Below are positions 30,285 to 38,860 of a stretch of 64,000 bases of DNA, piece after piece. The stretch is from Sinorhizobium sp. 8-89 (lineage in GTDB: Bacteria; Pseudomonadota; Alphaproteobacteria; Rhizobiales; Rhizobiaceae): NCBI RefSeq assembly GCF_030124325.1, contig NZ_JASKLR010000001.1, forward strand, positions 708,200-772,199. The letters are read 5' to 3'. Both the position numbers and the translations under genes were made by a program. The notes beneath the pieces were generated by a model. It saw only the letters and a program-made list of their open reading frames with translations. It did not search any database and was not told where the DNA came from. Position 1 is the stretch's first letter. Each line of letters starts with the position of its first letter.

Positions 30285-30995
30285 GTGCGGCCGGACCGCA
30301 GCGAATCCACACGCTTTGACGACCTTTCTTTCGAGGAGCATCTCTTGCCAGTCACGCCGTCCGCGCCGAACCCCGGCGACAAATTTCCCGTCGCGGAGTT
30401 TCGACGCATTGGTTTTCTCAAGGATATCGTGCGTTCATCCCTCATTGATGTCGGGGATTACAGTTACTACGACGATCCCGACGGACCTGAGCGCTTCGAA
30501 GAAAAGTGTGTTCTTTACCACTACGACTTCATCGGCGACCGCTTGGTGATCGGGCGATATTGCGCAATCGCCACCGGTGCGCAGTTCATCATGAACGGAG
30601 CCAATCACGCTCTCGGAGGCTTCTCGACCTTTCCCTTCGGCATCTTTCCCGGCGGTTGGCGGGACGGCTCTGATCCTGCCGCCTTTGCCAGCGGCTATCG
30701 CTGCAACACGGTCGTCGGCAATGACGTCTGGATCGGCATGGATGCGACGGTCCTGCCAGGGATCACGGTTGGCAACGGCGCCATCGTCGGCATGAAGTCG
30801 GTGGCTTCGAAGGACGTACCGCCCTATGCGGTGGTGGCGGGCAATCCTGTACGCGTCGTCAGGATGCGATTTCCGGCGGACACGATCGACGGATTGCAGG
30901 CGATTGCCTGGTGGGACTGGCCAGTCGACACGGTGACGCGAAACATTGCCGCAATCACCGGCGCAGACCTCCACGCGCTCGAACGCGCGCAATAG
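30285..30995 (+). CDS. CatB-related hexapeptide-repeat O-acetyltransferase (Vat/xenobiotic type)
   Basis: 236 residues from GTG at 30285 (GGAG 4 nt upstream). A TTG at 30345 has AGGAG at 7 nt and would give 216 residues, closer to the family length, so the start is uncertain. Left-handed beta-helix repeats run from GDRLVIGRYCAIATGAQF to NTVVGNDVWIGMDATVLPGI and VGNGAIVGMKSVASKDVPPYAVVAGNPVRVV, with the catalytic histidine in MNGANHALGG. Enzymes of this group acetylate antibiotics or polysaccharides. Next to a polysaccharide locus, acetylation of the polymer is a fair inference. Confidence 0.88.
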   Translation: MRPDRSESTRFDDLSFEEHLLPVTPSAPNPGDKFPVAEFRRIGFLKDIVRSSLIDVGDYSYYDDPDGPERFEEKCVLYHYDFIGDRLVIGRYCAIATGAQFIMNGANHALGGFSTFPFGIFPGGWRDGSDPAAFASGYRCNTVVGNDVWIGMDATVLPGITVGNGAIVGMKSVASKDVPPYAVVAGNPVRVVRMRFPADTIDGLQAIAWWDWPVDTVTRNIAAITGADLHALERAQ

Positions 30996-30998
30996 AGG

Positions 30999-31739
30999 TC
31001 AATCGAGAAAACCAGTTGCGAGAGCCTTTGCCCATTCGGGGCGATTGCGACGCGCGGCAAGGCGCGACATCGCCATGTGGTCATAGCGCACGCAACGGAA
31101 CGTGACATTCCAGTCGCCGGCAATGTGCTCCACGATGGCATAGCGCGCATCCGGCGAACCGGTTTCGACCTTGTGGAGAACAGGCTCATCATCGTCGTAA
31201 GCGGGGCAGCCGACGCTGCCGGGATTGACGACGAGTCGGCCGTCCGCGAGCCGCACGGTCCGCGGAATGTGCGTATGGCCGCAGAGGATCACAGGATAGC
31301 GGATGCCGGCGGCGAAGCTCTCGATCATGTCGCGCCCCGCCATGTGAACCACGCCATCGGCCGTCAGCTTTTCCAGCCAGTAAGTCTCGTCGCTCCGCGG
31401 CGTGCCGTGACAAAGAAAGAGCGCATCGCGGTAGACCAGGGTTTCAGGCAAGGCGGCAAGCCACGCAAGGTGATGCGGTTCAAGCTCGTCGTGCGCGGTA
31501 CGGTCAGAAGGTCCCATGCGCGCGGGATCGAGCGTCAGGAGATAGCGATCGTGGTTGCCGCGGATCGCGGGCATATTGTGTTTCGTCAAGATGTCCGCGG
31601 TAAGTGCGGCGTTGAGCGGGCCGCTCAGATGATCGCCGAGATTGACGATCTCGCCGATACCCTGTGCTGCGACGTCGGCAAGCACCGCCTCGAGCGCGAG
31701 GTCGTTGCCGTGAACATCGGAAATCACCGCGATTCTCAT
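30999..31739 (-). CDS. metallophosphoesterase (YfcE/MJ0936-like)
   Basis: 246 residues. Calcineurin-fold metal motifs are complete: ISDVHGN (DxH), LGDHLSG (GD), IRGNHDR (GNHD), LCHGTP (H) and LCGHTHIPR (GHxH). This points to a cytoplasmic phosphodiesterase or phosphatase of the small YfcE-like group; the natural substrate is not clear. The ATG at 31739 gives the canonical MRIAVISDVHGN start; an ATG at 31754 adds five residues. It is convergent with the acetyltransferase (3-bp gap), and the membrane protein gene 15 bp upstream is probably co-transcribed. Confidence 0.92.
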   Translation of the reverse strand: MRIAVISDVHGNDLALEAVLADVAAQGIGEIVNLGDHLSGPLNAALTADILTKHNMPAIRGNHDRYLLTLDPARMGPSDRTAHDELEPHHLAWLAALPETLVYRDALFLCHGTPRSDETYWLEKLTADGVVHMAGRDMIESFAAGIRYPVILCGHTHIPRTVRLADGRLVVNPGSVGCPAYDDDEPVLHKVETGSPDARYAIVEHIAGDWNVTFRCVRYDHMAMSRLAARRNRPEWAKALATGFLD

Positions 31740-31754
31740 CTTATGCCTCGGCAA

Positions 31755-31967
31755 TCAGCGGTTCCTGGCGGGCTTTTCCATCCACTTGATGATCAGCATC
31801 GCGGGAAGGATCCACAGCAGGCCCGTGAGGAAGAAGTAGAGCAGATGCACCCACCAGGGCGATGCGCCGAGCAGCAGCGAAGCGAAGGTAACCGCCGCCA
31901 GCGCGTAAACGACGACAAGGATGATGATGAGGATCGTGCCGATCAGTTTTCTGAGGCGTACGGGCAT
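31755..31967 (-). CDS. small two-helix membrane protein, DUF2842-like
   Basis: 70 residues. Basic start MPVRLRKLIG, two membrane helices (about residues 10-32 and 40-60) and the end IKWMEKPARNR, matching the layout of the alphaproteobacterial DUF2842 family. The function is unknown. The ATG at 31967 was chosen because the frame upstream enters the repeat at 31996. It is 15 bp before the metallophosphoesterase gene on the same strand. Confidence 0.8.
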   Translation of the reverse strand: MPVRLRKLIGTILIIILVVVYALAAVTFASLLLGASPWWVHLLYFFLTGLLWILPAMLIIKWMEKPARNR

Positions 31968-31995
31968 TTCATTTCTTTCGGATGGCTGCGCTTCA

Positions 31996-32103
31996 CTACA
32001 GCGTCCGCGCGTCTCTGGAAACACGCAAGGGATGCTGTAGCACTTTGAATTGCTGCATGTTTTTGTCCTTAAATCGACTACGATCTGAGGAAACATGCAG
32101 TAG
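31996..32103 (-). repeat. two-hairpin intergenic repeat, copy 4
   Basis: Reverse orientation: CTACAGCGTC … GATGCTGTAG (31996-32040), linker CACTTTGAATTG, then CTGCATGTTTTTGTCCTT with GAGGAAACATGCAG to 32103. It lies between divergent genes (DUF2842 and ctaA). Confidence 0.85.
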
Positions 32104-32238
32104 CCGCGACGGCATGCCGCAAAGGCTTTGGCCTTGTTTTGCACGGCGCTCTGGTGCAAATCAACGGCTTTCCGGGGCGGCCGAGCGAGAACCTTGCCGC
32201 AGGCATGGCCGCGTCCCGGCAGGAAGTGAGGAAAAGCC

Positions 32239-33342
32239 ATGGCCCACGCCGAGTTGGCAACAGAACAGACGCTCCTGAAGGAGATGGGCAGGACAGAGCG
32301 TAACCGCCGGCAGATTCGCGGTTGGCTCGCGGTCGTTCTCTTCGCCCTGTTTGCCTTGGTGCTCGTCGGCGGTGCGACACGGCTCACCGAGTCCGGTCTT
32401 TCCATCACCGAGTGGAAACCCATTCACGGGGTCATACCGCCCCTTACCGCCGAGGAATGGGAAGAGGAGTTCCGGCTCTACCAGCGCATTCCGCAGTATG
32501 AACAGCTGAACAAGGGCATGACCGTCGAGGAGTTCAAGACGATCTTCTGGTGGGAGTGGGCACACCGGCTGCTGGCACGCACCATCGGCGTGATCTTCGC
32601 CTTGCCACTGTTCTTCTTCTGGGTAACGGGTCGCATCGAGCGACGCCTTAGATGGCCTCTTCTAGGCATTCTGGCGCTCGGCGGGTTCCAGGGCTTCATC
32701 GGCTGGTGGATGGTTTCCTCCGGCCTCGTCGAACGCACCGAGGTCAGCCAGTACCGGCTTGCCACGCACCTCGTCATCGCATGCCTGATCTTTGCCGGCT
32801 GCATGTGGATCCTGCGCGGCCTTTGTCCGCACTCCGGCGATGCGGCGCCGACGAAGAAATCGCGATCTATGGCGGCCTTGCTCGCTGTCATGAGCCTGTT
32901 CCAGATCTATCTGGGCGCGCTGGTGGCGGGTCTGGATGCGGGTTTCACCTACAACACCTGGCCGCTGATGGACGGCTCGATCGTCCCGCAAGGGCTGTTC
33001 GTGCAGCAGCCGGCCTGGATCAATCTCTTCGAGAATCCCAAGACCGTTCAATTCTTGCATCGTGCCGGCGCCTATTTGCTGTTCGCACTGGCACTGATGC
33101 ACATGATTGCTTCGTTGCGGGCGGCGCCGGAAACGACGCATGCGCGCCGCTCGGTCGTTCTCTTCGCCTTGATGACGATCCAGGCGGTGATCGGCATCAC
33201 CACCCTCGTGCTGCAGGTGCCGATCGGCTGGGGTGTGCTGCATCAGGCGGGTGCACTGGTCGTGCTCGGTTTCGCAATCGCGCATTGGCGAGGTTTCGTC
33301 GGCGAATATCCGAAATCGACGGCGATCGAACTCCGCGCCTGA
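32239..33342 (+). CDS. ctaA: heme A synthase (COX15/CtaA type 2)
   Basis: Oxidises heme O to heme A for aa3-type cytochrome oxidase. It has 367 residues and eight membrane helices in two four-helix halves. Heme-ligand histidines lie in WWEWAHRLLARTIG and RLATHLVIA in the first half and in QFLHRAGAYLLFA and GVLHQAGALVVLG in the second. The loop LTESGLSITEWKPIHGVIPP is typical of the alphaproteobacterial/mitochondrial class. GAGG precedes the ATG. It is a single-gene unit with a terminator shared with argC. Confidence 0.96.
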   Translation: MAHAELATEQTLLKEMGRTERNRRQIRGWLAVVLFALFALVLVGGATRLTESGLSITEWKPIHGVIPPLTAEEWEEEFRLYQRIPQYEQLNKGMTVEEFKTIFWWEWAHRLLARTIGVIFALPLFFFWVTGRIERRLRWPLLGILALGGFQGFIGWWMVSSGLVERTEVSQYRLATHLVIACLIFAGCMWILRGLCPHSGDAAPTKKSRSMAALLAVMSLFQIYLGALVAGLDAGFTYNTWPLMDGSIVPQGLFVQQPAWINLFENPKTVQFLHRAGAYLLFALALMHMIASLRAAPETTHARRSVVLFALMTIQAVIGITTLVLQVPIGWGVLHQAGALVVLGFAIAHWRGFVGEYPKSTAIELRA

Positions 33343-33364
33343 TGGGCCCTGAATGGTCAAAGAA

Positions 33365-33402
33365 AAACCCCCGGGCTGGAAAGTGCCGGGAGTTCTGTTT
33401 TT
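33365..33402. terminator. bidirectional terminator between ctaA and argC
   Basis: AACCCCCGG and CCGGGAGTT form a stem with one mismatch, flanked by A's on the left and GTTTTT on the right. It lies between two convergent genes. Confidence 0.75.
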
Positions 33403-33410
33403 CTATCCTG

Positions 33411-34343
33411 TCAGGCTGAAAGCATCAGGTCCATGTTCTGGACCGCTGCGCCCGAGGCGCCCTTGCCGAGATTGTCGAGCACGGCGACGAGATTGACGTG
33501 CGTGCCGCCGCTCGTGCCGAAGACGAAGAGCTTCATCGTGTCCTTGCCGGCAAGCTCCGTCGCGTCGATACGCGCGAGTTGCGCGCTTTCGGCAAGTGGA
33601 GCGACCTCGACGATCGACTGACCGGCATAGTGCTCGACGAGCGCCGCATGAATGCTTTCAAGCGTCGCGCCGGCGGCGAGATCATCGAGATACAGCGGCA
33701 CCTGCACGATCATGCCCTGCGGGAATTTACCAACCGACGGCGAGAAGATCGGAGCGCGTTCGAGCAGGCCATGCATCTTCATTTCCGGCACGTGCTTGTG
33801 CTTGAGCGTCAGCCCGTAGAGGAAATGCGGCGCGCTGATGTGGTCCGGGTTCTTCTCGTCCTCCATCTGCGCAATCATCTGCTTGCCGCCGCCGGTATAG
33901 CCGGAGACCGCATTGACGGTAACCGGGTAGCCGTCCGGCAGGATGCCGGCCTGGCGCAGCGGCCGGATCAGGCCGATGGCGCCGGTCGGATAGCAGCCTG
34001 GGTTGGCGACATGGCGCGCTTCGCGGATCTTGGCGGGCTGCGCCTTGTCCATTTCGGCGAAACCATAGGCCCAGTCGGGCGCGACACGATGCGCTGTCGA
34101 CGTGTCGATGATACGTACCCGGTTGTTGCCGGCGACCATCGACACTGCCTCGCGCGAGGCGTCGTCAGGCAGGCACAGAATGGCGATGTCGGCATCGTTG
34201 AGCAGGTCTTCGCGCATCGCGGCGTTGCGGCGCTCCGCTTCCGGGATCGACAGCAGTTCGACATCCGTACGGCCGGCCATGCGGGTGCGGATCTGCAGCC
34301 CGGTGGTGCCGTGTTCGCCATCGATGAAGATCTTCGGTTTCAT
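33411..34343 (-). CDS. argC: N-acetyl-gamma-glutamyl-phosphate reductase (type 2)
   Basis: NADPH-dependent step of arginine synthesis. It has 310 residues, the short type-2 form. The N-terminus [20 protein letters not shown] binds NADP, and the catalytic cysteine is in [15 protein letters not shown]. The gene lies next to an agmatinase-like gene on the same strand, separated by a repeat copy. In S. meliloti argC also sits by speB and downstream of rpsI/rplM in this region, so the layout is conserved. Confidence 0.96.
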   Translation of the reverse strand: MKPKIFIDGEHGTTGLQIRTRMAGRTDVELLSIPEAERRNAAMREDLLNDADIAILCLPDDASREAVSMVAGNNRVRIIDTSTAHRVAPDWAYGFAEMDKAQPAKIREARHVANPGCYPTGAIGLIRPLRQAGILPDGYPVTVNAVSGYTGGGKQMIAQMEDEKNPDHISAPHFLYGLTLKHKHVPEMKMHGLLERAPIFSPSVGKFPQGMIVQVPLYLDDLAAGATLESIHAALVEHYAGQSIVEVAPLAESAQLARIDATELAGKDTMKLFVFGTSGGTHVNLVAVLDNLGKGASGAAVQNMDLMLSA

Positions 34344-34414
34344 GATTTACCTGTTCCTGCAGACGGTTACGGAAATTTCCGGAATCAGTCTGACATAGAA
34401 TTGAATCAGTTTCT

Positions 34415-34520
34415 TGCTGCATGTTTCCTTAAATCGTATCCCATTTTAAGGATAAAAACATGCAGCGATCAAAGTGCTACAGCGTCCTTTGCGCGTCTGA
34501 TCAGACACGCGGCGCTGTAG
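34415..34520 (+). repeat. two-hairpin intergenic repeat, copy 5
   Basis: Plus orientation, nearly intact: CTGCATGTTTCCTTAAATCG with AAGGATAAAAACATGCAG, linker ATCAAAGTG, then CTACAGCG / CGCTGTAG around GCGTCTGATCAGACACGC. It sits between argC and speB, both on the minus strand. Confidence 0.88.
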
Positions 34521-34533
34521 CGGTCGCTGCGAA

Positions 34534-35490
34534 TCAGCCGCGCCTTTCCGCGAGCCATTCGGCACGCAGGCCCAGCATATACATGGCGATGGTCGAGCCA
34601 GCAATGGCGGTCATGTCGGCGTGGTCATAGGCGGGCGCCACTTCGACTACGTCGCTCCCGGCGATGTAGAGAGCGCCGAGCTTCCGCAACACCGAGAGGA
34701 TTTTCGCGCTGGACGGACCGCCGGCGACCGGTGTACCGGTGCCGGGCGCGTAGGCTGGGTCAAGGCAATCGATATCGAAGGTCAGGTAGGCGGCCTGGCT
34801 GCCGACATGCCGGACGATCGTATCGGCGATCTCCTCGGCGCGCATTTCCTCGATCTCGTAGCCATAGACGATTCTGATTCCGCAATCCTCGGGGGCGTGC
34901 GTCCTGATGCCGATCTGGATCGAACGCTCCACGTCGATTAAACCCTCTCGTGCGGCGCGGCCGACAAAGGAGCCATGGTCGAGGCGGCCTTTCTCGTCCG
35001 GCCAGGTATCCTGATGGGCATCGAACTGAACGAGGGCAAGGGGACCATGCAGGGCAGCGTGGGCCTTGAGGATGGGATAGGTGACGAAATGGTCGCCACC
35101 GAGCGTCAGCAGATAGGCGCCGGATTTCAGGATCTTCGCCGTCTCGCGCTCGATCGTCGCGGGCGTCTTGGCGTGGTTCCCGTAGTCGAGCAGGCAATCG
35201 CCATAGTCGATCGTCGCCATGTCGGCAAAGAGATCGCGCTCGAACGGATATTGCGGATCGTTGTCGAAGATGGCGGAGGCTCGGCGGATCGCTTGCGGCC
35301 CGAAGCGGGCACCGGGACGGTTGGAGGTCGCTGCGTCGAAGGGAATGCCCCAGACGACGGTGTCTACGCCTTTCAGTTGCTTGGTGTATTTCCGCCGCAT
35401 GAAGGAAAGCATGCCGGCATGGGTCGGATCGGACGCCGCTGCCGTCAGTGATCTTGCCGTGATCGCGTGGTCGATTGTCTTGTTTGCCAT
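34534..35490 (-). CDS. speB: agmatinase (ureohydrolase family)
   Basis: Probably hydrolyses agmatine to putrescine and urea. It has 318 residues. The binuclear manganese ligands are all present: LGGDHFVTYP, VQFDAHQDTW and LTFDIDCLDPAYAPGTGTP. Its best fit is agmatinase, but guanidinobutyrase or a related guanidino hydrolase cannot be excluded from sequence. The ATG at 35490 was chosen; an ATG at 35544 would include the hairpin leader. A repeat copy lies on each side, so it is likely a single transcription unit. Confidence 0.88.
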   Translation of the reverse strand: MANKTIDHAITARSLTAAASDPTHAGMLSFMRRKYTKQLKGVDTVVWGIPFDAATSNRPGARFGPQAIRRASAIFDNDPQYPFERDLFADMATIDYGDCLLDYGNHAKTPATIERETAKILKSGAYLLTLGGDHFVTYPILKAHAALHGPLALVQFDAHQDTWPDEKGRLDHGSFVGRAAREGLIDVERSIQIGIRTHAPEDCGIRIVYGYEIEEMRAEEIADTIVRHVGSQAAYLTFDIDCLDPAYAPGTGTPVAGGPSSAKILSVLRKLGALYIAGSDVVEVAPAYDHADMTAIAGSTIAMYMLGLRAEWLAERRG

Positions 35491-35530
35491 GCCCGTCGCT
35501 CGCCAGATTGACGGGACGTTGGACAATCGA

Positions 35531-35557
35531 TGCCGGCAAGGCAATAGCTTGCCGGCA
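35531..35557 (-). other. 10-bp leader hairpin upstream of speB
   Basis: TGCCGGCAAG and CTTGCCGGCA pair perfectly across a 7-nt loop, 41 bp before the speB ATG. There is no T-run on either side, so it is more likely a leader structure or operator than a terminator. Confidence 0.5.
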
Positions 35558-35571
35558 AAATCATGTGCATT

Positions 35572-35675
35572 CTACAGCGCCGCTCGTCTTTAGACGCCCA
35601 AAGGACGCTGTAGCATTTTGAGTTGCTGCATGTTTTTGTCCATAACTCGGGTACGATTTAGGAAACATGCAGTAG
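35572..35675 (-). repeat. two-hairpin intergenic repeat, copy 6
   Basis: Reverse orientation: CTACAGCGCC … GGACGCTGTAG with inner CGTCTTTAGACG, linker CATTTTGAGTTG, then CTGCATGTTTTTGTCC with GGAAACATGCAG. It ends 10 bp from the phhA stop codon. Confidence 0.88.
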
Positions 35676-35684
35676 GGTAGATCC

Positions 35685-36476
35685 TCAGGATGCCTTGGCC
35701 TCGAAGGTCGGCGCAAAATCACCAAGCCTCTTGGCTTCATTGATCCGAGCCGTGATGTCCTCCTCGATAATCGCTTCGAGCTGGGCGAAGCTGTCGATGA
35801 CATAGTAGATCGGCTGGACGATATCGATGCGGTAGGGCGTGCGCAGAACACTCATCAGATCGAAGGGGCGGAATTCGCAGTCCATCGTCTCCATCGCATG
35901 GCGCGTCTCGCTCGTTGACGAGACGATCCCCGCGCCGTAGCAGCGCCGGCCCTTCGGTGTGTTGATCAGGCCGAACTCCACCGTGAACCAGAAGAAGCGG
36001 AACAGGTGCCACGAATAGTCCTTGCCGAGCTTGACCGCCTTTTGGCCGAAGCGTCGGACGAAGTTGGCGTAGCTCCGGTTGGTCAGCAGCGGGCAATGGC
36101 CGAAGACTTCGTGGAAGAGGTCCGGTTCCTCGATATAGTCGATGTGCTCCCGCCGGCGCATGAAAGTCGCAAGCGGGAACTTGCCCTGCGACAGGAGTTC
36201 GTAGAAGCGTGAAGGCGGAATGAGCGCTGGCACGCCCTCGACGCCGAAGCCCGTGGTTTCGGCGAGCCGCCGGTTGACGTCCTTGAGCTGTGGGACATGG
36301 TCCGGATTGAGGCCGAGAGTCCGCACGCCTTCGAGATATTCGTCGCATGCCTTATCGGCAAGCAGCTTCATTTGCCGCCGATAGAGTTCGCCCCAGACCG
36401 CATCCTCCTCCGGTGTGTAGAGATAGGTGCCGTCCGGTTCGGGCAGCTTCGCGGTGTAGGTGCTTTGCTTGGTCAT
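35685..36476 (-). CDS. phhA: phenylalanine 4-monooxygenase
   Basis: Pterin- and iron-dependent hydroxylation of phenylalanine to tyrosine. It has 263 residues, the bacterial single-domain length. Iron ligands are in LFHEVFGHCPLLT (HxxxxH) with the downstream glutamate in FWFTVEFGLI; LADKACDEYLEG and YAGAGIVSS-like YGAGIVSSTSE also fit. No pterin carbinolamine dehydratase (phhB) gene is in the window. A divergent Lrp/AsnC regulator starts 112 bp away and probably controls this gene in response to an amino acid. Confidence 0.95.
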   Translation of the reverse strand: MTKQSTYTAKLPEPDGTYLYTPEEDAVWGELYRRQMKLLADKACDEYLEGVRTLGLNPDHVPQLKDVNRRLAETTGFGVEGVPALIPPSRFYELLSQGKFPLATFMRRREHIDYIEEPDLFHEVFGHCPLLTNRSYANFVRRFGQKAVKLGKDYSWHLFRFFWFTVEFGLINTPKGRRCYGAGIVSSTSETRHAMETMDCEFRPFDLMSVLRTPYRIDIVQPIYYVIDSFAQLEAIIEEDITARINEAKRLGDFAPTFEAKAS

Positions 36477-36501
36477 GACGGCTCCTCATTCGTCAGAACA
36501 G

Positions 36502-36515
36502 ATTGCTGTTGCAAT
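36502..36515. promoter_or_regulatory. candidate operator between phhA and the Lrp gene
   Basis: Perfect inverted repeat ATTGC-TGTT-GCAAT in the 112-bp divergent gap, 26 bp before phhA. Size and position suit an Lrp/AsnC half-site pair, but there is no direct proof. Confidence 0.3.
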
Positions 36516-36588
36516 TGTATCCCCAACGGGCTGAGTATTTGTTTCACAGTTGCCGGTTGCCGGCTTCCTGACGGGAGGAAATTTCGAA

Positions 36589-37062
36589 ATGCCGTCAGAT
36601 TTGAAGGAAACGTTCCAACCGTTGCGCCGATTGCTTCGCTTGATCCAGGCTGACGGCGGCCAGTCGCTCGCGGAGCTGGCGGAAAAGGCCGGGATGTCGC
36701 AAAGCTCGGCCTGGCGCCGGCTGCAGGAACTCGAGGCAGACGGCGTGATTCGCAAGCGTGTCGCGCTCCTCGATCCGGCAAAGCTGGACCTGAAGCTGTG
36801 CATCATCGCCCATGTGACGCTCGAGGATCACCATGACGAGGCGATCGCCTCTTTCTCGGCCGTGGTCAGGGACAGGCCGGAAATCATGGAATGCTACGCG
36901 CTCTCCGGCACGTTCGACTACATGCTGAAGATCCGCGCCGCCGACGTCGAGAGCTACGACGCATTCATGACGCGCTACCTGATGCGCAACCCGCATGTGC
37001 GAACGGTGGTGTCGAGCTTCGTGCTGAGGGAGCTCAAGTCGACCACGGAACTGCCGATCTGA
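36589..37062 (+). CDS. Lrp/AsnC-family transcriptional regulator
   Basis: 157 residues. N-terminal helix-turn-helix (SLAELAEKAGMSQSSAWRRL, QELEADGVIRKRVALLDP) followed by an RAM/AsnC ligand-binding domain (IMECYALSGTFDYMLKIRAADVESYD). The ATG at 36589 has GGAGG 9 nt upstream; an ATG at 36550 is less likely. It is divergent from phhA; local Lrp-like regulators often govern aromatic or other amino acid catabolism beside them, so phenylalanine or tyrosine is the probable effector. Confidence 0.92.
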   Translation: MPSDLKETFQPLRRLLRLIQADGGQSLAELAEKAGMSQSSAWRRLQELEADGVIRKRVALLDPAKLDLKLCIIAHVTLEDHHDEAIASFSAVVRDRPEIMECYALSGTFDYMLKIRAADVESYDAFMTRYLMRNPHVRTVVSSFVLRELKSTTELPI

Positions 37063-37082
37063 CTCTTTGAAATCAAGCAACG

Positions 37083-37110
37083 AAAAAGGCCGGGACATGC
37101 CCGGCCTTTG
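37083..37110. terminator. bidirectional terminator between the Lrp gene and rpsI
   Basis: AAAAAGGCCGGG and CCCGGCCTTT pair around ACATG. The A-run on the left serves rpsI on the minus strand, and the T's on the right serve the Lrp gene. Confidence 0.88.
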
Positions 37111-37132
37111 GATGTGCAGTAACTGCCAGCGA

Positions 37133-37600
37133 TTAACGCTTAGAGAACTGGAACGAACGGCGTGCCTTTGCACGGCCGTACTTCTTGCGCTCGACCACGC
37201 GGCTGTCGCGGGTGAGAAAGCCACCGCGCTTCAGAACGGAGCGCAGGCCCGGTTCGAAGTAGGTGAGGGCCTTGGCGATGCCGTGGCGAACGGCACCGGC
37301 CTGGCCGGAGAGACCACCACCGGCAACGGTCGCGTCGATGTCGAACTGGCCGTCACGGGCAGCGGCGACGATCGGCTGCTGCAGGATCATCTGCAGAACC
37401 GGACGGGCGAAGTAAGCCACATAGGGCTTGCCGTTGATGGTGATCTTGCCGGAGCCAGGCTTGACCCAAACGCGGGCAACGGCATCCTTGCGCTTGCCGG
37501 TCGCGTAGGAGCGGCCCTGCGCGTCGACCTTCTTGACGTGAACCGGAGCAGCCGGTTCCGCGGTCGTGGCGATATCCTTGAGAGCGGAAAGGTCAGCCAT
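37133..37600 (-). CDS. rpsI: 30S ribosomal protein S9
   Basis: 155 residues. The conserved body reads [21 protein letters not shown], with [33 protein letters not shown] and the basic tail ending [17 protein letters not shown]. The C-terminal arm of S9 reaches the P-site tRNA. The N-terminal extension of about 25 residues is usual in alphaproteobacteria. It lies 2 bp after rplM in the universal L13–S9 operon. Confidence 0.98.
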   Translation of the reverse strand: MADLSALKDIATTAEPAAPVHVKKVDAQGRSYATGKRKDAVARVWVKPGSGKITINGKPYVAYFARPVLQMILQQPIVAAARDGQFDIDATVAGGGLSGQAGAVRHGIAKALTYFEPGLRSVLKRGGFLTRDSRVVERKKYGRAKARRSFQFSKR

Positions 37601-37602
37601 TA

Positions 37603-38067
37603 TCAGGCGCTCCTTGTGTTCTTGCTGTTCAGCTTGGCGACATCGAGGACGGTCGGCTGCTGTGCTTCATGCGGGTGGTTGGAGCCGGCGTAGACACGCA
37701 GGTTCTTCATCTGACGACGGCCGAGCGGGCCGCGCGGAACCATGCGCTCAACGGCCTTCTCGATGACGCGCTCCGGGAAGCGGCCTTCGATGATCTGGCG
37801 CGCGGTGCGCTCCTTGATCCCGCCGGGATAGCCGGTGTGCCAATAGTACTTCTTGTCGGTGTACTTCTTGCCGGTGAGGACGGCCTTCTCGGCATTGATC
37901 ACGATGACGTTGTCGCCATCGTCAACATGCGGCGTGAAGGTGGCTTTGTGCTTGCCGCGCAGGCGGTTTGCGATGATGGAAGCGAGGCGACCGACAACGA
38001 GGCCTTCGGCGTCGATGATGATCCACTTCTTCTCCACCTCTGCAGGCTTCTGAACGAAGGTTGCCAT
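37603..38067 (-). CDS. rplM: 50S ribosomal protein L13
   Basis: 154 residues. Landmarks are [49 protein letters not shown], and [20 protein letters not shown]. It is the first gene of the rplM–rpsI operon. A very good sigma-70 promoter lies 121-149 bp upstream (38188-38216), leaving a leader of a little over 100 nt. In other bacteria this operon is autoregulated by L13 through its leader. Confidence 0.98.
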   Translation of the reverse strand: MATFVQKPAEVEKKWIIIDAEGLVVGRLASIIANRLRGKHKATFTPHVDDGDNVIVINAEKAVLTGKKYTDKKYYWHTGYPGGIKERTARQIIEGRFPERVIEKAVERMVPRGPLGRRQMKNLRVYAGSNHPHEAQQPTVLDVAKLNSKNTRSA

Positions 38068-38187
38068 ATCTAAACTCTTTCGTTGGACCCGGAAGCGTAG
38101 CGCCGGGCTTTTCTTGTTGCTTGGTTTGACCCGCCGGGGCGGGCCAAAAAAGAAGGCGGCCCGAAAGGGACCGCGATCTGCGCGCAG

Positions 38188-38216
38188 CTTATACGGAAGT
38201 GTGAAAAAACCGTCAA
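38188..38216 (-). promoter_or_regulatory. sigma-70 promoter of rplM–rpsI
   Basis: Read on the minus strand: TTGACG (38216-38211), 17-nt spacer, TATAAG (38193-38188). Both boxes are close to consensus at ideal spacing. The start site would be near 38181. The leader down to the rplM ATG contains a GC-rich hairpin at 38130-38143. Confidence 0.85.
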
Positions 38217-38293
38217 GGGTGTCTTCTTGCGAGACTTAAAAGAATGTGCAGAAAAATCAAGTGGTTATGTGTGTGGTGTGAAAATACCACAAT

Positions 38294-38725
38294 TTAACGC
38301 GGCGGAATCGAGTAAGTCGCGGTCGCGTGGGCAACCAGTTCCTCCCCACCGACGGGCGTTATGGAAGCGTCGAGGACGGCAAGCCGTTTGCCGAGTTTCA
38401 GGATCCGGCAGGTGCATTCGAGCGGCTCCGGCTCCGGTTTTCTCAGGAAGTTGATGTTGAGGTTCGTGGTGACGGCAAGAGCAATCGGGCCGATATGTGC
38501 AATCAATGCGATATAGGCGGATACGTCGGCAAGAGCGAACAACGTCGGCCCGGACACCGTGCCGCCGGGACGAATATGGCGTTCGTTCGGATCGAGCCGC
38601 ATCGTTGCAAAACCCGGCCCGGTAGCGGTCACGGCGAAAACCTTTCCGTCCGTATGGACCTGCGGAAAGTCGGTATCGAGGAAGCTGTTTAACTCTTCGA
38701 CTGTCATGATAGGCTGCAGCTTCAT
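38294..38725 (-). CDS. PaaI-family hotdog thioesterase
   Basis: 143 residues with the hotdog fold of the PaaI/YdiI acyl-CoA thioesterases. The helix carrying the active-site region reads RPGGTVSGPTLFALADVSAYIA, where the usual N/G-G-x-x-x-x-x-x-D arrangement is present, and TTNLNINFLRKPEPEPLECT is the following strand pair. It probably hydrolyses phenylacetyl- or other acyl-CoA. It is divergent from an enoyl-CoA hydratase gene (135-bp gap), so both may handle acyl-CoA. Confidence 0.85.
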   Translation of the reverse strand: MKLQPIMTVEELNSFLDTDFPQVHTDGKVFAVTATGPGFATMRLDPNERHIRPGGTVSGPTLFALADVSAYIALIAHIGPIALAVTTNLNINFLRKPEPEPLECTCRILKLGKRLAVLDASITPVGGEELVAHATATYSIPPR

Positions 38726-38860
38726 CGCTATCCTCCTCTTTCATGCCCTCGTTACAGGATCTTCGTGCCGATCGCGCAAGCCGGAAAATGGTCTTAGGGT
38801 TGAAAGAGCGGCCACGGCGGCGTACCACGCGTCACCCACGGATACCATTCGGAGAAGGTC

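Noticed and set aside
36477-36588. Strong sigma-70 promoter for phhA
   Set aside because: No -35/-10 pair close to consensus at proper spacing; only a short palindrome is supportable.
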